A stretch of DNA of 64,000 nucleotides from Flavobacterium reichenbachii (lineage in GTDB: Bacteria > Bacteroidota > Bacteroidia > Flavobacteriales > Flavobacteriaceae): the NCBI RefSeq assembly GCF_002217435.1, contig NZ_MUHF01000019.1, positions 177,769-241,768 of the forward strand, read 5' to 3'. The notes below the pieces were generated by a model that worked only from the letters and a program-made list of their open reading frames with translations, searched no databases and was not told the origin of the DNA. The position numbers and the translations under genes were made by a program. Within the stretch, counting starts at the first letter, position 1. The number at the start of each line of letters is the position of its first letter. This document shows, in pieces, positions 17,661 through 25,746 of the stretch.

Positions 17661-17723
17661 GATTTTCTACATGTAAAACCAACCAAAAGAACTTTGGAAT
17701 TGAGGGAGTTGCTGGCAGAGTAA
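17661..17723 (+). pseudogene. displaced remnant of the mfd 3' end
   Basis: Reading from 17670 the frame gives HVKPTKRTLELRELLAE and then TAA, against NVKSTKRALELMEMLGGE and stop at the true mfd end (16477-16535); most positions are identical in protein and DNA. It has no upstream reading frame. It is followed by a good terminator at 17775-17813, as expected for the original mfd end. Best explained as the old mfd tail pushed about 1.2 kb away when DNA carrying the gene at 16540-17589 and a new tail was inserted. Confidence 0.8.
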
Positions 17724-17774
17724 TTTTCTAAGTTTTTTAGAAGAAGGAAAGTCTCATTTAAAAGTAAATAAATA

Positions 17775-17813
17775 AAATGGCTCATAATACAGAGGTATCA
17801 TGAGCCATTTTTT
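17775..17813. terminator. bidirectional terminator
   Basis: Stem AAAATGGCTCAT / ATGAGCCATTTT with T tract on the plus side and A/T flank on the other. It probably once ended mfd and now also serves the minus-strand lipoprotein gene ending at 17832. Confidence 0.8.
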
Positions 17814-17831
17814 ATGAGAAGGAATTTAGAT

Positions 17832-19157
17832 TTACTCTAGTTTTAAGTAATGTAAACCTTTTTTTCCTGATACAATTATTTTCTTTGTAGAAAAAGATAT
17901 ATCGTTAACAACTGATCCTGCGGGTAATTCTAATTCTAATTCCCAAGTTGCACCAGAATTTTTTGTAACCAATATTTTATCACCAGACTGAATGTACCAT
18001 TGTGTTTCTGTTCTAAGAAAAACAGCAGTAACATCTGTTTTTATAACATTCCATGTTTTTAACATATCCGTAGATTCTACCAATGTTTTATCCGTTGGAT
18101 TTACGGCAAGCACCTTGTTAATGTTTTGGAATTTATAAGAACTTAAACCTACTTTTGCTTTAGAGATTGTATCTATAACAGTCCAGTTGTTATATCCTGT
18201 TGGAGATTCTAATATTACATTTTGTTGTTTATTTGAGCCGTATTTTATGTAATCATTCATGATTCCCAATTCATAAAATTTGCCATTAGAAGTAGATTTT
18301 CCAAATGCAGTAAATCCTACTCTGTAATAAGTTCCTTTTAAAGACCACGCAGGAGGATCTGTTTTAACAACTGTTACGCCATTATCTGCAGTGTAAAGCT
18401 GACCGCCGATAGTAGAACTAACTATACTGCTTTTACTGTCTAAATAACCAATTTGTAATCCGTTTATTGCCGGACTGAATTTTAAGGTCTCAATTTCATA
18501 ATTTTTACTGGTTTCAAATGCATTTCCAGAATAGTAAGCTTGAGAAGTAGTAGTTAAAACGCCCGTTTTCTCATTAGCCATTCTAAAATAGCCATAATTG
18601 GCCATACTGTTGCCAAGACCCAATAAATCAAAACCTTTAGCAGATGGGGTTAATTTTCTTGCAGAGCCTGAAAAACCTATATCTCCATATGTATTAATAA
18701 ATGAGAATATAAAATTGTTGTCGTCAAATACATCAGAATTCTGGATGTCATAACCGCCCAAAGCGCTTAATTTTGTCCATCCTTTTGCAACTACAAAAAA
18801 ATCAGTTCGTGTGCTTAATATGTTTTTTACCTGTATTCTTACTGTATTTATACCTTCTTTTGTATTATCTCCAATAGCAAGAACTATTTTAGTTTCTGTT
18901 ACTTCTTTAGCAGTAACTTCAACATCGTTAATAAAAACTTTAGTTGTAAAATCTTTGTTAGTAAAATTAGTTCCTGTAATTTCCAGGTTTTCTCCTTTAA
19001 TCACAAAATCGGCAGAAAGTGATGTTACTGTAATAGGTTTAGGCTCTGTTACAACCGGTACAACAACAACTGGTTCAGATTTATCGCTATCATCGCTTGA
19101 ACATGAAATAAATAATCCTCCAGTTAAGAGAATTGTAAATAGTAATTTTTTTGTCAT
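17832..19157 (-). CDS. IPT/TIG-domain lipoprotein with propeller-like C-terminus
   Basis: A 441-residue surface lipoprotein. The start MTKKLLF (19157) gives a clean lipoprotein signal with lipobox LFISC near residue 18 and a Ser/Asp-rich tail that may act as an export signal. Residues about 40-115 form an IPT/TIG immunoglobulin-like domain (VTSLSADFVIKGENLEITG, ending INTVRIQV). The C-terminal 300 residues have spaced Trp- and Gly-containing strands and an SGATWELE motif of BNR/YCF48-type beta propellers. The upstream in-frame start at 19202 would add 15 residues before the signal and is unlikely. Carbohydrate or protein binding is plausible given the GH97 gene behind it, but is only inferred. 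Confidence 0.8.
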   Translation of the reverse strand: MTKKLLFTILLTGGLFISCSSDDSDKSEPVVVVPVVTEPKPITVTSLSADFVIKGENLEITGTNFTNKDFTTKVFINDVEVTAKEVTETKIVLAIGDNTKEGINTVRIQVKNILSTRTDFFVVAKGWTKLSALGGYDIQNSDVFDDNNFIFSFINTYGDIGFSGSARKLTPSAKGFDLLGLGNSMANYGYFRMANEKTGVLTTTSQAYYSGNAFETSKNYEIETLKFSPAINGLQIGYLDSKSSIVSSTIGGQLYTADNGVTVVKTDPPAWSLKGTYYRVGFTAFGKSTSNGKFYELGIMNDYIKYGSNKQQNVILESPTGYNNWTVIDTISKAKVGLSSYKFQNINKVLAVNPTDKTLVESTDMLKTWNVIKTDVTAVFLRTETQWYIQSGDKILVTKNSGATWELELELPAGSVVNDISFSTKKIIVSGKKGLHYLKLE

Positions 19158-19251
19158 TATTTTTGGGATTAATTTTGAGGCGTAAAAGAATGGAATTATC
19201 ATATGAAATCAAAACAGAAAGTATTATTGTTAGGTGATTTTCTGAATAAAA

Positions 19252-19279
19252 AATGGCGCATGAAATCTCATACGCCATT
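19252..19279 (-). terminator. terminator downstream of the GH97 gene
   Basis: Stem AATGGCG-ATGA / TCAT-CGCCATT with TTTTTTA on the minus strand, about 70 nt after the GH97 stop. It separates GH97 from the lipoprotein gene. Confidence 0.75.
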
Positions 19280-19347
19280 CTTTTTAAAAATTACAAGCTT
19301 AATTGGTTGATAATAAGCTTATTTATTTAATTGTATTCAAAATGATA

Positions 19348-21528
19348 TTATAACTTTTTAAGGCCTTTTAATTCAGAATTACTTCCTTCTTTAATACTAA
19401 TAGCAACACCACCGCCCGGAGCTAAATATTGCTTCAATTTGCTTTTTGAGTTTACAATAACTTTAGTAACTGTATATTTTTGCGGATTTACATTCCAATT
19501 CGCTTCTTTTGCGTCCGCATAAATGGTCGCTATGAAATTTTTTCCGGCAGGTAAATAATCAAAATTAATGTTGGCAGTTCTGGAGTTTTCATCTGTAATT
19601 CCTCCAATAAACCATTCATTTTTATCTTTTGCTTTACGAGCAATTGTGATGTAGTCTCCAGGTTCAGCTTCAAGAATATAGCTGTTATCCCAATCTACAG
19701 CAACATCTTTGATGAACTGAAAAGCATCTGGAAAACGCTCGTAATTCCCCGGAATATCAGCAGCCATTTGCAACGGACTGTACATCGTAACATAATACGC
19801 CAATTGTTTCACCAAAGTAGTATTAACACGCTGTGTACTTCCTGTTCCGTAATAAGATAAATCGGTTTGAAAAATCCCTGGAGTATAATCCATTGGTCCT
19901 CCCATTAAACGTGTAAAAGGCAAAATTGTAGTATGATCTGGTGCTAAACCTCCCATAGATTCAAACTCCGTTCCGCGAGCAGATTCCTGAGCAACCCAGT
20001 TTGGAAAAGTTCGGTGAAGACCAGTCGGGCGAACGGCTTCGTGACTGTCAATCATAATTTTATAATCGGCCGCACGTTTGGCTACATTTATATAATGGTT
20101 TACCATCCATTGGCCATCATGATGTTCGCCACGCGGAATAATTTTTCCAACATAACCTGTTTTTACAGCGTCGTAACCATTGTCATTCATAAACTGAAAA
20201 GCACGATCTAAACGTCGTTCGTAATTGGTTGCAGATCCAGAAGTTTCGTGATGCATGATGATTTTTACTCCTTTTGAAGCTGCATAAGCATGAACTGCTT
20301 TTACATCAAAATCTGGGGAAGCAGTAACGTAATCAAAAACATCTTCTTTCCAGTTTCCAATCCAGTCTTCCCATCCAATGTTCCATCCTTCGATAAGAAT
20401 CGCATCAAAACCATTTTTAAAGGCAAAATCAATATATTCTTTGGCGCGTTCTGTTGTGGCTCCGTGTTTTCCGTTTGGCGTAAGTTTGGTAAAGTCATCC
20501 GTCAATTTTACGTTATTTTCTTTTCCAAAAGCCCAAGTGCTTTTTCCAGCCACAAAATATTCCCACCAAATTCCGATGTATTTTACAGGTTTAATCCACG
20601 AAACATCTTTGTAACTTGTTGGTTCATTTAGATTCAAAATTAATTTTGAAGCCAAAATATCGGTTGCTTTATCGCTAACTACAATAGTTCTCCAAGGCGA
20701 TTGTGCATCGGTCTGCATATAACCTTTTGCGCCAACAGCATCTGGTGCCAAATGGCTTACCATTTTATTGTTTACAGCATCAACTTCAAGATACATTGCC
20801 GGATAATTAATTAATCCTGCTTCGTGAATATTGATGTATAATCCATCATCAGATTTCATCATTGACGGCGTTTGTACCGAAAGTTCTTTAATTGGCCACT
20901 GCGAGTTAATTTCGATCGTTGCTTTTTTCATTAGCGAAGGAATCTCTGAAATTTTCGAAGTAGTATACGCGTATTCGTTGGTATCATAATCTCCCGGAAT
21001 CCAGAAAATTTTATGATTTCCAGCCAGATTAAATTCAGAACGTTCTTCTTTAATGACAAAATAACTCAGGTCATTTTGTTTCGGAAATTCATATCTAAAT
21101 CCTAAACCGTCGTTGAACAAACGGAAACGAATTCTGATAAATCTATTATTATTTTTCGCTTGCGCTAAAGTAACAACCAACTCGTTGTAATGGTTGCGAA
21201 TTGTTTTTTCTTCACCTAAAACAGGATTCCAGGAATCGTCTACAGAACTTTGTGCTGTATTGATAACTGTAAAGCCATTCATAAATGAAGGTCCGTTTTG
21301 AATTTCTAGACCTAAAGTACTCGGTTTAACAACTGGTTTTTGTTTGTATGATAATTGATAAGACGGAATTCCTCCTTCTTTTAATTCGAATTTTAAAAAT
21401 AAATTTTTGTCTGGAGATGTTATTTCTTGTGCTTTAAGCCATAGAGGACCGACAAGAAAAAGAAAGCACAGAAGAGCTGTTTTGCTTAAAGAAATTCTAA
21501 GCAATGCTTTTTTGGATTGGAAATTCAT
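19348..21528 (-). CDS. glycoside hydrolase family 97 (alpha-glucosidase, SusB-like)
   Basis: Hydrolyses alpha-glucosidic bonds of starch-derived oligosaccharides, usually in the periplasm. The 726-residue product has a signal peptide (hydrophobic stretch LLCFLFLVGPLWLKAQ), an N-terminal beta-super-sandwich (TSPDKNLFLKFEL, DDGLYINIHEAGL), the (beta/alpha)8 barrel (YIGIWWEYFV, EGWNIGWEDW, HHETSG) and a C-terminal beta domain. The barrel has VKTGYVG where retaining members carry a nucleophile-containing VDFMD-like strand, and retains glutamates in SHEAVRPTG and AQESARG, so the inverting SusB-type is favoured. Length matches the family. No susCD pair is nearby. It has its own promoter. Confidence 0.92.
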   Translation of the reverse strand: MNFQSKKALLRISLSKTALLCFLFLVGPLWLKAQEITSPDKNLFLKFELKEGGIPSYQLSYKQKPVVKPSTLGLEIQNGPSFMNGFTVINTAQSSVDDSWNPVLGEEKTIRNHYNELVVTLAQAKNNNRFIRIRFRLFNDGLGFRYEFPKQNDLSYFVIKEERSEFNLAGNHKIFWIPGDYDTNEYAYTTSKISEIPSLMKKATIEINSQWPIKELSVQTPSMMKSDDGLYINIHEAGLINYPAMYLEVDAVNNKMVSHLAPDAVGAKGYMQTDAQSPWRTIVVSDKATDILASKLILNLNEPTSYKDVSWIKPVKYIGIWWEYFVAGKSTWAFGKENNVKLTDDFTKLTPNGKHGATTERAKEYIDFAFKNGFDAILIEGWNIGWEDWIGNWKEDVFDYVTASPDFDVKAVHAYAASKGVKIIMHHETSGSATNYERRLDRAFQFMNDNGYDAVKTGYVGKIIPRGEHHDGQWMVNHYINVAKRAADYKIMIDSHEAVRPTGLHRTFPNWVAQESARGTEFESMGGLAPDHTTILPFTRLMGGPMDYTPGIFQTDLSYYGTGSTQRVNTTLVKQLAYYVTMYSPLQMAADIPGNYERFPDAFQFIKDVAVDWDNSYILEAEPGDYITIARKAKDKNEWFIGGITDENSRTANINFDYLPAGKNFIATIYADAKEANWNVNPQKYTVTKVIVNSKSKLKQYLAPGGGVAISIKEGSNSELKGLKKL

Positions 21529-21545
21529 GTTTATTTAGTTTTTTA

Positions 21546-21553
21546 CAAATCTA
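21546..21553 (-). promoter_or_regulatory. GH97 promoter, -7 element
   Basis: TAGATTTG on the minus strand matches TAnnTTTG and lies 18 nt upstream of the GH97 ATG, giving a short leader. Confidence 0.55.
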
Positions 21554-21736
21554 ACTCATTTTTAAAGTTCCGCATAAAATTAGGCCTTCAAAATATCGAA
21601 AGAAGGTTAAAAACGGTTAAAAAAGAACCAATAACTGCTTTGGTTTCTCAACTTCTTTTCGTTTTTATTTATATGAAAGAATTGTATAGAAACACTTGTA
21701 AATTAAAATGTGTGATGCTTATTGAATTAAACAAAA

Positions 21737-21758
21737 AAATCACTCCGAAGAGTGATTT
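21737..21758 (-). terminator. orphan intrinsic terminator
   Basis: Perfect 9-bp stem AAATCACTC / GAGTGATTT with a CGAA loop, followed on the minus strand by TTTTTTTG. No protein gene ends before it; the nearest upstream minus-strand gene already has its own terminator at 22132-22165. Confidence 0.65.
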
Positions 21759-22131
21759 AAGGGTATTATAATGGTTTTGGTTAGATAATTTTATTGTAAA
21801 GCTTGAAAAAGCTGCGTGTCGATTTAAGATGTTTACTTCGTCATTTATTTCTTTTTTTTTCGAATTGTTTTGATCAATTAGAGAATGAATTTTTGACTTC
21901 TTAACAAATATATAAAAATATTATTCTCACTAAATCATAACTAAAAAAACTTAATTCGTATTTTTTGTTAGATTATTTGATTATTGGCTTAAAAACCTTG
22001 GCAAGTCGCTTTTTATAAGAAAGTGTCTTTATGACGCTTTTTAAAAATAAATTCAGCTTTAAAATTTTGATTATTGAGAATATTCTTATTATTAATAACG
22101 ACAAGAAAAAAGTTTATCGATTAAGAAAAAA
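21759..22131 (-). other. gene-free stretch, possible small RNA
   Basis: No credible protein gene. A minus-strand -7 match TATATTTG (21905-21912) about 150 nt upstream of the orphan terminator at 21737-21758 would define a transcript of roughly 160 nt. The -33 region is poor, so this is a candidate only. The plus-strand open frame 21517-21771 across the GH97 promoter is not credible. Confidence 0.3.
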
Positions 22132-22165
22132 ATCCTCTTATCTTTTTAATTAAAGATAAGAGGAT
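22132..22165 (-). terminator. terminator of the ACT-domain gene
   Basis: Perfect 14-bp stem ATCCTCTTATCTTT / AAAGATAAGAGGAT followed on the minus strand by a run of T. Confidence 0.85.
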
Positions 22166-22203
22166 ATATAGAGTTGATTCAGAAATCTTCTGAACAAATA
22201 ATT

Positions 22204-22860
22204 TTAGTTTTTTAAGTCTTTGATTACTTTAAAAGCAACATCAACCTGATCTTCACCAACAAGAATTGTAAATTCATTTGATGTAGAAATTACTTCATTG
22301 ATAATTATTCCTTCCCAAGCCAGACGTTGAAAAATAAAGTAATAAATCCCGGGAACAACAATATTCTCCTTTGGTAATTTGACTGTAATTGAAGCCAAAT
22401 TATCTAATTTCTGAATTAGTTTTTCTCTCATAAAGTGTTTTTCAACTAAATGATTTACACTGCTGCTCACCACAATATTAGTTTCATTTACACCGCGCGA
22501 TGAGGTATAAAAAATATCAGACAATGCATTAATATCAGAAATTAAATCTGCTTGTTTGTTTAGAACAGTTTCAGAAGCAGCAAAAGTGTAATCTGTAAGT
22601 TCAGAACGTACAGTAATCTCACCTATGTTTTTAATTACTTTATTGATTTTGTGGTTAAGTTTAAAGTCTAATTCTTCTGTAAGTCGTTTTAAAGACATTA
22701 CAACAGCACCTTGCTTTACTTCTTTTCCAAATTCACTTTCTAATTCGGTCATGATATTTCGCGACAGTGAAGTTAGGTTTATAATTCCCAGCGATAATGC
22801 ATTTAATAAAAATGGTTTAGTTTTAATGTAGTTTTCTACAATAGAAGAAACAGTTTTCAT
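22204..22860 (-). CDS. ACT-domain-containing regulatory protein
   Basis: A 218-residue cytoplasmic protein. The N-terminal part (about residues 10-70, FLLNALSLGIINLTSLSRNI and a following SLKRLTEEL) is helical and looks like a winged-helix or related segment; the C-terminal half has two ACT-like beta-alpha-beta patterns (ITVKLPKENIVVPGIYYFIF, then IIINEVISTSNEFTILV). The latter resembles the regulatory tail of aspartate kinases, and relatives are sometimes labelled aspartate kinase, but no kinase domain exists here. I would call it an amino-acid-sensing regulator of unknown target. Monocistronic, with a good promoter and terminator. Confidence 0.7.
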   Translation of the reverse strand: MKTVSSIVENYIKTKPFLLNALSLGIINLTSLSRNIMTELESEFGKEVKQGAVVMSLKRLTEELDFKLNHKINKVIKNIGEITVRSELTDYTFAASETVLNKQADLISDINALSDIFYTSSRGVNETNIVVSSSVNHLVEKHFMREKLIQKLDNLASITVKLPKENIVVPGIYYFIFQRLAWEGIIINEVISTSNEFTILVGEDQVDVAFKVIKDLKN

Positions 22861-22924
22861 AATTCTTTTTTTTTTTTTGTAACGGTTGGTTGTTAATTTA
22901 ACATTGTGATGTTATAAATCTCTA

Positions 22925-22955
22925 CAAATATAAATAAAAAAACAAATTGTTACAA
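22925..22955 (-). promoter_or_regulatory. promoter of the ACT-domain gene
   Basis: On the minus strand, TTG (22953-22955), a 20-nt spacer, then TATATTTG (22925-22932): a full -33/-7 Bacteroidota promoter. Confidence 0.7.
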
Positions 22956-22976
22956 TTATAACAATGGAAATTTATG

Positions 22977-23348
22977 TTAAAAGTGATAAAATGCGTCGGT
23001 AAGATGTTCAATTGCAAATGATTCGCCGTTTTTGTGTACTGCAATTATGTCAAAACGAATTTCACAGTCATCATTAAAATCTTTTTCCCTATAGTTTATG
23101 TAGGCATTTACTGCTTTTATCAGAAGCTGAATTTTTTTCTGCTTTACAAAATCCTGCGGAAGCCCAAAATCTAAACTCGATCTGGTCTTTACTTCAATAA
23201 TACTTAAAATAGATTTTTTTTTAGCAATAATATCGATCTCGGCTTTCTGATAAACCCAGTTTCGTTCTAAAATTTCATACCCCTCTTTTTCCAAAAATTC
23301 TACTGCTAATTCCTCTCCTTTTTTGCCTAATTCATTATGTGCTGCCAT
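22977..23348 (-). CDS. yraN: YraN/UPF0102 family endonuclease-fold protein
   Basis: A 123-residue protein of the widespread YraN family, which has a restriction-endonuclease-like fold. The characteristic motifs are present: GKKGEELAVEFLEKEGYEIL, then EIDIIA and IIEVKTR, the acidic and Lys residues of a PD-(D/E)xK-type site. The frame extends to 23393, but the added MCICMHSK stretch is not family-like, so the ATG at 23348 (MAAHNELG) is used. The physiological role of the family is not established; Holliday-junction-like DNA processing has been suggested. Confidence 0.88.
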   Translation of the reverse strand: MAAHNELGKKGEELAVEFLEKEGYEILERNWVYQKAEIDIIAKKKSILSIIEVKTRSSLDFGLPQDFVKQKKIQLLIKAVNAYINYREKDFNDDCEIRFDIIAVHKNGESFAIEHLTDAFYHF

Positions 23349-23388
23349 TTTATATATTTTTAATGTCAATTTAGAATGCATGCAAATA

Positions 23389-23425
23389 CACAAAGACCCA
23401 AAGTATTATTCTCTGGGTCTTTGTG
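23389..23425 (-). terminator. hairpin downstream of the LD-carboxypeptidase gene
   Basis: 12-bp stem CACAAAGACCCA / TGGGTCTTTGTG with a 13-nt loop, between the S66 stop and yraN. The T tract is poor, so it may act as a weak terminator or processing site. Confidence 0.55.
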
Positions 23426-23482
23426 AAATAAAAATGATGTATTGTGGTATTATGTATTCAATAATGAAAGTACAGGGATTGG

Positions 23483-24484
23483 TTATTTTTGAAAAACAAC
23501 AGTACTTCCGGAAGCATTAACTTCAATTGAAATAGTATTTCCCATAATCAAAGCTCTATTGTCTTGAATATGACCTGCCGGGAAATTAAAAATAACAGGT
23601 ATATTATATTTTTTGGTAACATCATCAATGATTTCCAATGCATTTTTTCCCCACGGAATTTCATTGTCTTTCATTTTGGTCATTCCTCCAATAATAATTC
23701 CTTTTAGGTTTTCAATACAGCCGTTTCGTCTTAGATTCATCATCATACGATCAATATGATAAAGGTATTCGTCTAGATCTTCGATGAATAAAATTTTGTC
23801 TTTGCAGTCAATTGCAGATGGAGAACCTAATAAGCTGTACAGTATAGAAAGGTTTCCGCCAACTAATTCTCCTGTTCCCTGACCAAAACGGTTCATATTA
23901 TGCGCAGGAATCGAATAGGATAGAGGCTCGCCAAACAAACCTGCTTTCATTGAATTAATTGCCGCTGGAGTAGCACGCGGAATCGTAACCGGCATTATCC
24001 CATGAATAGATTTGTACCCCATTGTGTTTAAATGGTTGTGCAAAACCGTAACATCACTAAAGCCAATAACCCATTTTGGATGTTGCTTAAATTTGGTAAA
24101 ATCCAGTAAATCTAACATTCTGACAGTGCCGTAACCACCGCGAACGCACCAAATTGCTTTTATATTTGGATTGTCTAATTGTTTTTGAAAATCGGCAGCG
24201 CGTTGTTCATCCGTTCCTGCCAATTGATGATAATCAAGACCAATTGAACTTCCTACGACAGCTTCTAAACCCCAGCTGTGAAGTAAATCTATTGTTGGTT
24301 TTAAGTTGTCATCAATATTTTTTCTGGCTGTTGCTAAAAGAGCAACTGTATCTCCTTTTTGTAAATAAGGCGGTGTTATCATATTTTGTTGAGATTGACA
24401 GGTGAATGATTGAAAAGCAAAGGTAAAAAATACGATTTTACAAAAAGTAAAATATTTTTTTACGTGTTGAATATTTAAGTTCAT
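23483..24484 (-). CDS. LD-carboxypeptidase (peptidase family S66)
   Basis: Cleaves the L,D bond between the third and fourth residues of peptidoglycan stem tetrapeptides during cell-wall recycling. The 333-residue product carries the family triad context: Ser143 in GFSDVT, the Glu in FIEDLDEYLYHIDR and the His in FPAGHIQDN; the VRGGYG motif lies before the serine. An N-terminal hydrophobic segment (about residues 11-28) ending in SFTC suggests export or lipidation, unlike cytoplasmic LdcA; starting at Met35 instead would give a soluble enzyme. Confidence 0.9.
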   Translation of the reverse strand: MNLNIQHVKKYFTFCKIVFFTFAFQSFTCQSQQNMITPPYLQKGDTVALLATARKNIDDNLKPTIDLLHSWGLEAVVGSSIGLDYHQLAGTDEQRAADFQKQLDNPNIKAIWCVRGGYGTVRMLDLLDFTKFKQHPKWVIGFSDVTVLHNHLNTMGYKSIHGIMPVTIPRATPAAINSMKAGLFGEPLSYSIPAHNMNRFGQGTGELVGGNLSILYSLLGSPSAIDCKDKILFIEDLDEYLYHIDRMMMNLRRNGCIENLKGIIIGGMTKMKDNEIPWGKNALEIIDDVTKKYNIPVIFNFPAGHIQDNRALIMGNTISIEVNASGSTVVFQK

Positions 24485-24535
24485 ATTATTCTTTTGCTTA
24501 AAATTATAAATTTTTTTTAAGGTTTTAGGTAAAAA

Positions 24536-25612
24536 TTAACCACCATATTGTGTCTGCAGTTTTTTAAGAAAGAGCATTATCCCTTTATCTGCTTGTTCAG
24601 ATTGTACATTGGCAAAAATGATAAATGCTTTGTTGATTGAGGCACAAATATACACTTTGGTTAAAAAAGTTCCAGGATTGCCATAGTGAAATGAATACTT
24701 TAATCCCGAATCTTTATAGCTTTCAGAATACCATCCAAAAGAAAATTCGGGTAAACCATTATGCATCAAATCAAATTCTTGTGCAGAGAAAACTTCTGAT
24801 TTCCCCAATAAACCTTTTAATTGCATTTGTGTAAATTTACAATAATCCGGAAGACTAACATTTATATTTCCTGCTGATGAAAGCCAGTTTAGTTTATAAT
24901 TTAAGGCTGGTTTTTCTGGGTTTAAATTTTCATCATGTCCCCACGGCTGGTTTTCATCTATTAAATTGGGCTGTCCAAAACCAAAATTGATTCCTAATTT
25001 TTCACCCAATTCTTTTACCAGTGTTTCATAACTTTTTCCTGCTGCTTTCTCCAGCATGAGACCTGCAGCTACATAACTTGGATTAGATAAATATACTTCC
25101 TGCTTTTCAGAGATAAGGTATTTTTGTTTAAAAAACCAGGCAATAAATTCATAACGCTGCTGTTGATCGTTACCTTTAATTTCTTTTTGAGTTGGAGTTT
25201 CATTTCCGTAAGACCATGTCGGAATATGAGCCCTAAAGGTCAAAAAATCTTTTAGTGTTAGATTAAAATGATTGGGATTACTTTTTGCTTTTAATTCTGG
25301 ATATAAATCAAAGAATTTAGTGTCCCATTTTATTTTTTCCTCCTTAACCAATAGTGCAGCAATGTAACTTGTAATCGTTTTTGTTAAAGATCCTAAGCGA
25401 AATTTATCATCAATCCCAGCTTTAAAAGAAGAATTATTACGCTGATAACCCAAAACTTCAATCTCTAAGATAGAATCTGAAGAAACAACAGCATAAGCCA
25501 GTTCGGGAATTTTGTACTCTGCCCTAATATTTTCTGCCAATACACTATTTTTTTGTGCATAAAATATTTTTGAACTACAGATAAGGAAGATAAATACCAG
25601 AATTTTTTTCAT
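24536..25612 (-). CDS. serine hydrolase (class C beta-lactamase-like)
   Basis: A 358-residue exported penicillin-binding-protein-like hydrolase. Start MKKILVF (25612) gives a clear signal peptide ending near FYAQ. The catalytic SxxK is Ser75-Leu-Thr-Lys78 (GSLTKT), a Y-x-S-N-like element occurs in YLSNPSY, and HYGNPG near the C-terminus takes the place of the KTG box. This pattern fits the large beta-lactamase/esterase/DD-peptidase-like family rather than a true antibiotic-hydrolysing enzyme. The upstream in-frame start at 25693 would extend across the promoter and is rejected. Confidence 0.85.
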   Translation of the reverse strand: MKKILVFIFLICSSKIFYAQKNSVLAENIRAEYKIPELAYAVVSSDSILEIEVLGYQRNNSSFKAGIDDKFRLGSLTKTITSYIAALLVKEEKIKWDTKFFDLYPELKAKSNPNHFNLTLKDFLTFRAHIPTWSYGNETPTQKEIKGNDQQQRYEFIAWFFKQKYLISEKQEVYLSNPSYVAAGLMLEKAAGKSYETLVKELGEKLGINFGFGQPNLIDENQPWGHDENLNPEKPALNYKLNWLSSAGNINVSLPDYCKFTQMQLKGLLGKSEVFSAQEFDLMHNGLPEFSFGWYSESYKDSGLKYSFHYGNPGTFLTKVYICASINKAFIIFANVQSEQADKGIMLFLKKLQTQYGG

Positions 25613-25663
25613 TTTGAATAAGGCCAAATTTTGTAAGCAAGTTACATGACTTTTGTAGACAAA

Positions 25664-25697
25664 CAAAGATATAAGTTTGAAATAAATATACACAAAA
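25664..25697 (-). promoter_or_regulatory. promoter of the serine hydrolase gene
   Basis: TATCTTTG (25664-25671, minus strand) matches the -7 consensus; a TTTG at about 25694-25697 lies some 22 nt upstream as -33. Confidence 0.6.
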
Positions 25698-25711
25698 ATC
25701 TTACAAATTGT

Positions 25712-25719
25712 TACTTTTG
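25712..25719 (+). promoter_or_regulatory. promoter -7 element of the EEP-nuclease gene
   Basis: TACTTTTG matches TAnnTTTG 27 nt before the ATG at 25747; the -33 is not clear. Confidence 0.45.
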
Positions 25720-25746
25720 TAAATTGTGTTTTTAATATGTTTGATT

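Noticed and set aside
16540..17813. A mobile element or integrase between mfd and the remnant tail
   Set aside because: No transposase, integrase or terminal inverted repeats are visible; only one unrecognised gene lies there.
20290..20631. 113-residue open frame antisense to GH97
   Set aside because: Lies wholly within the conserved GH97 barrel on the other strand; a shadow frame.
21517..21771. 84-residue open frame on the plus strand opposite the GH97 start
   Set aside because: It runs across the GH97 promoter and the orphan terminator, with no start signal and no family resemblance.
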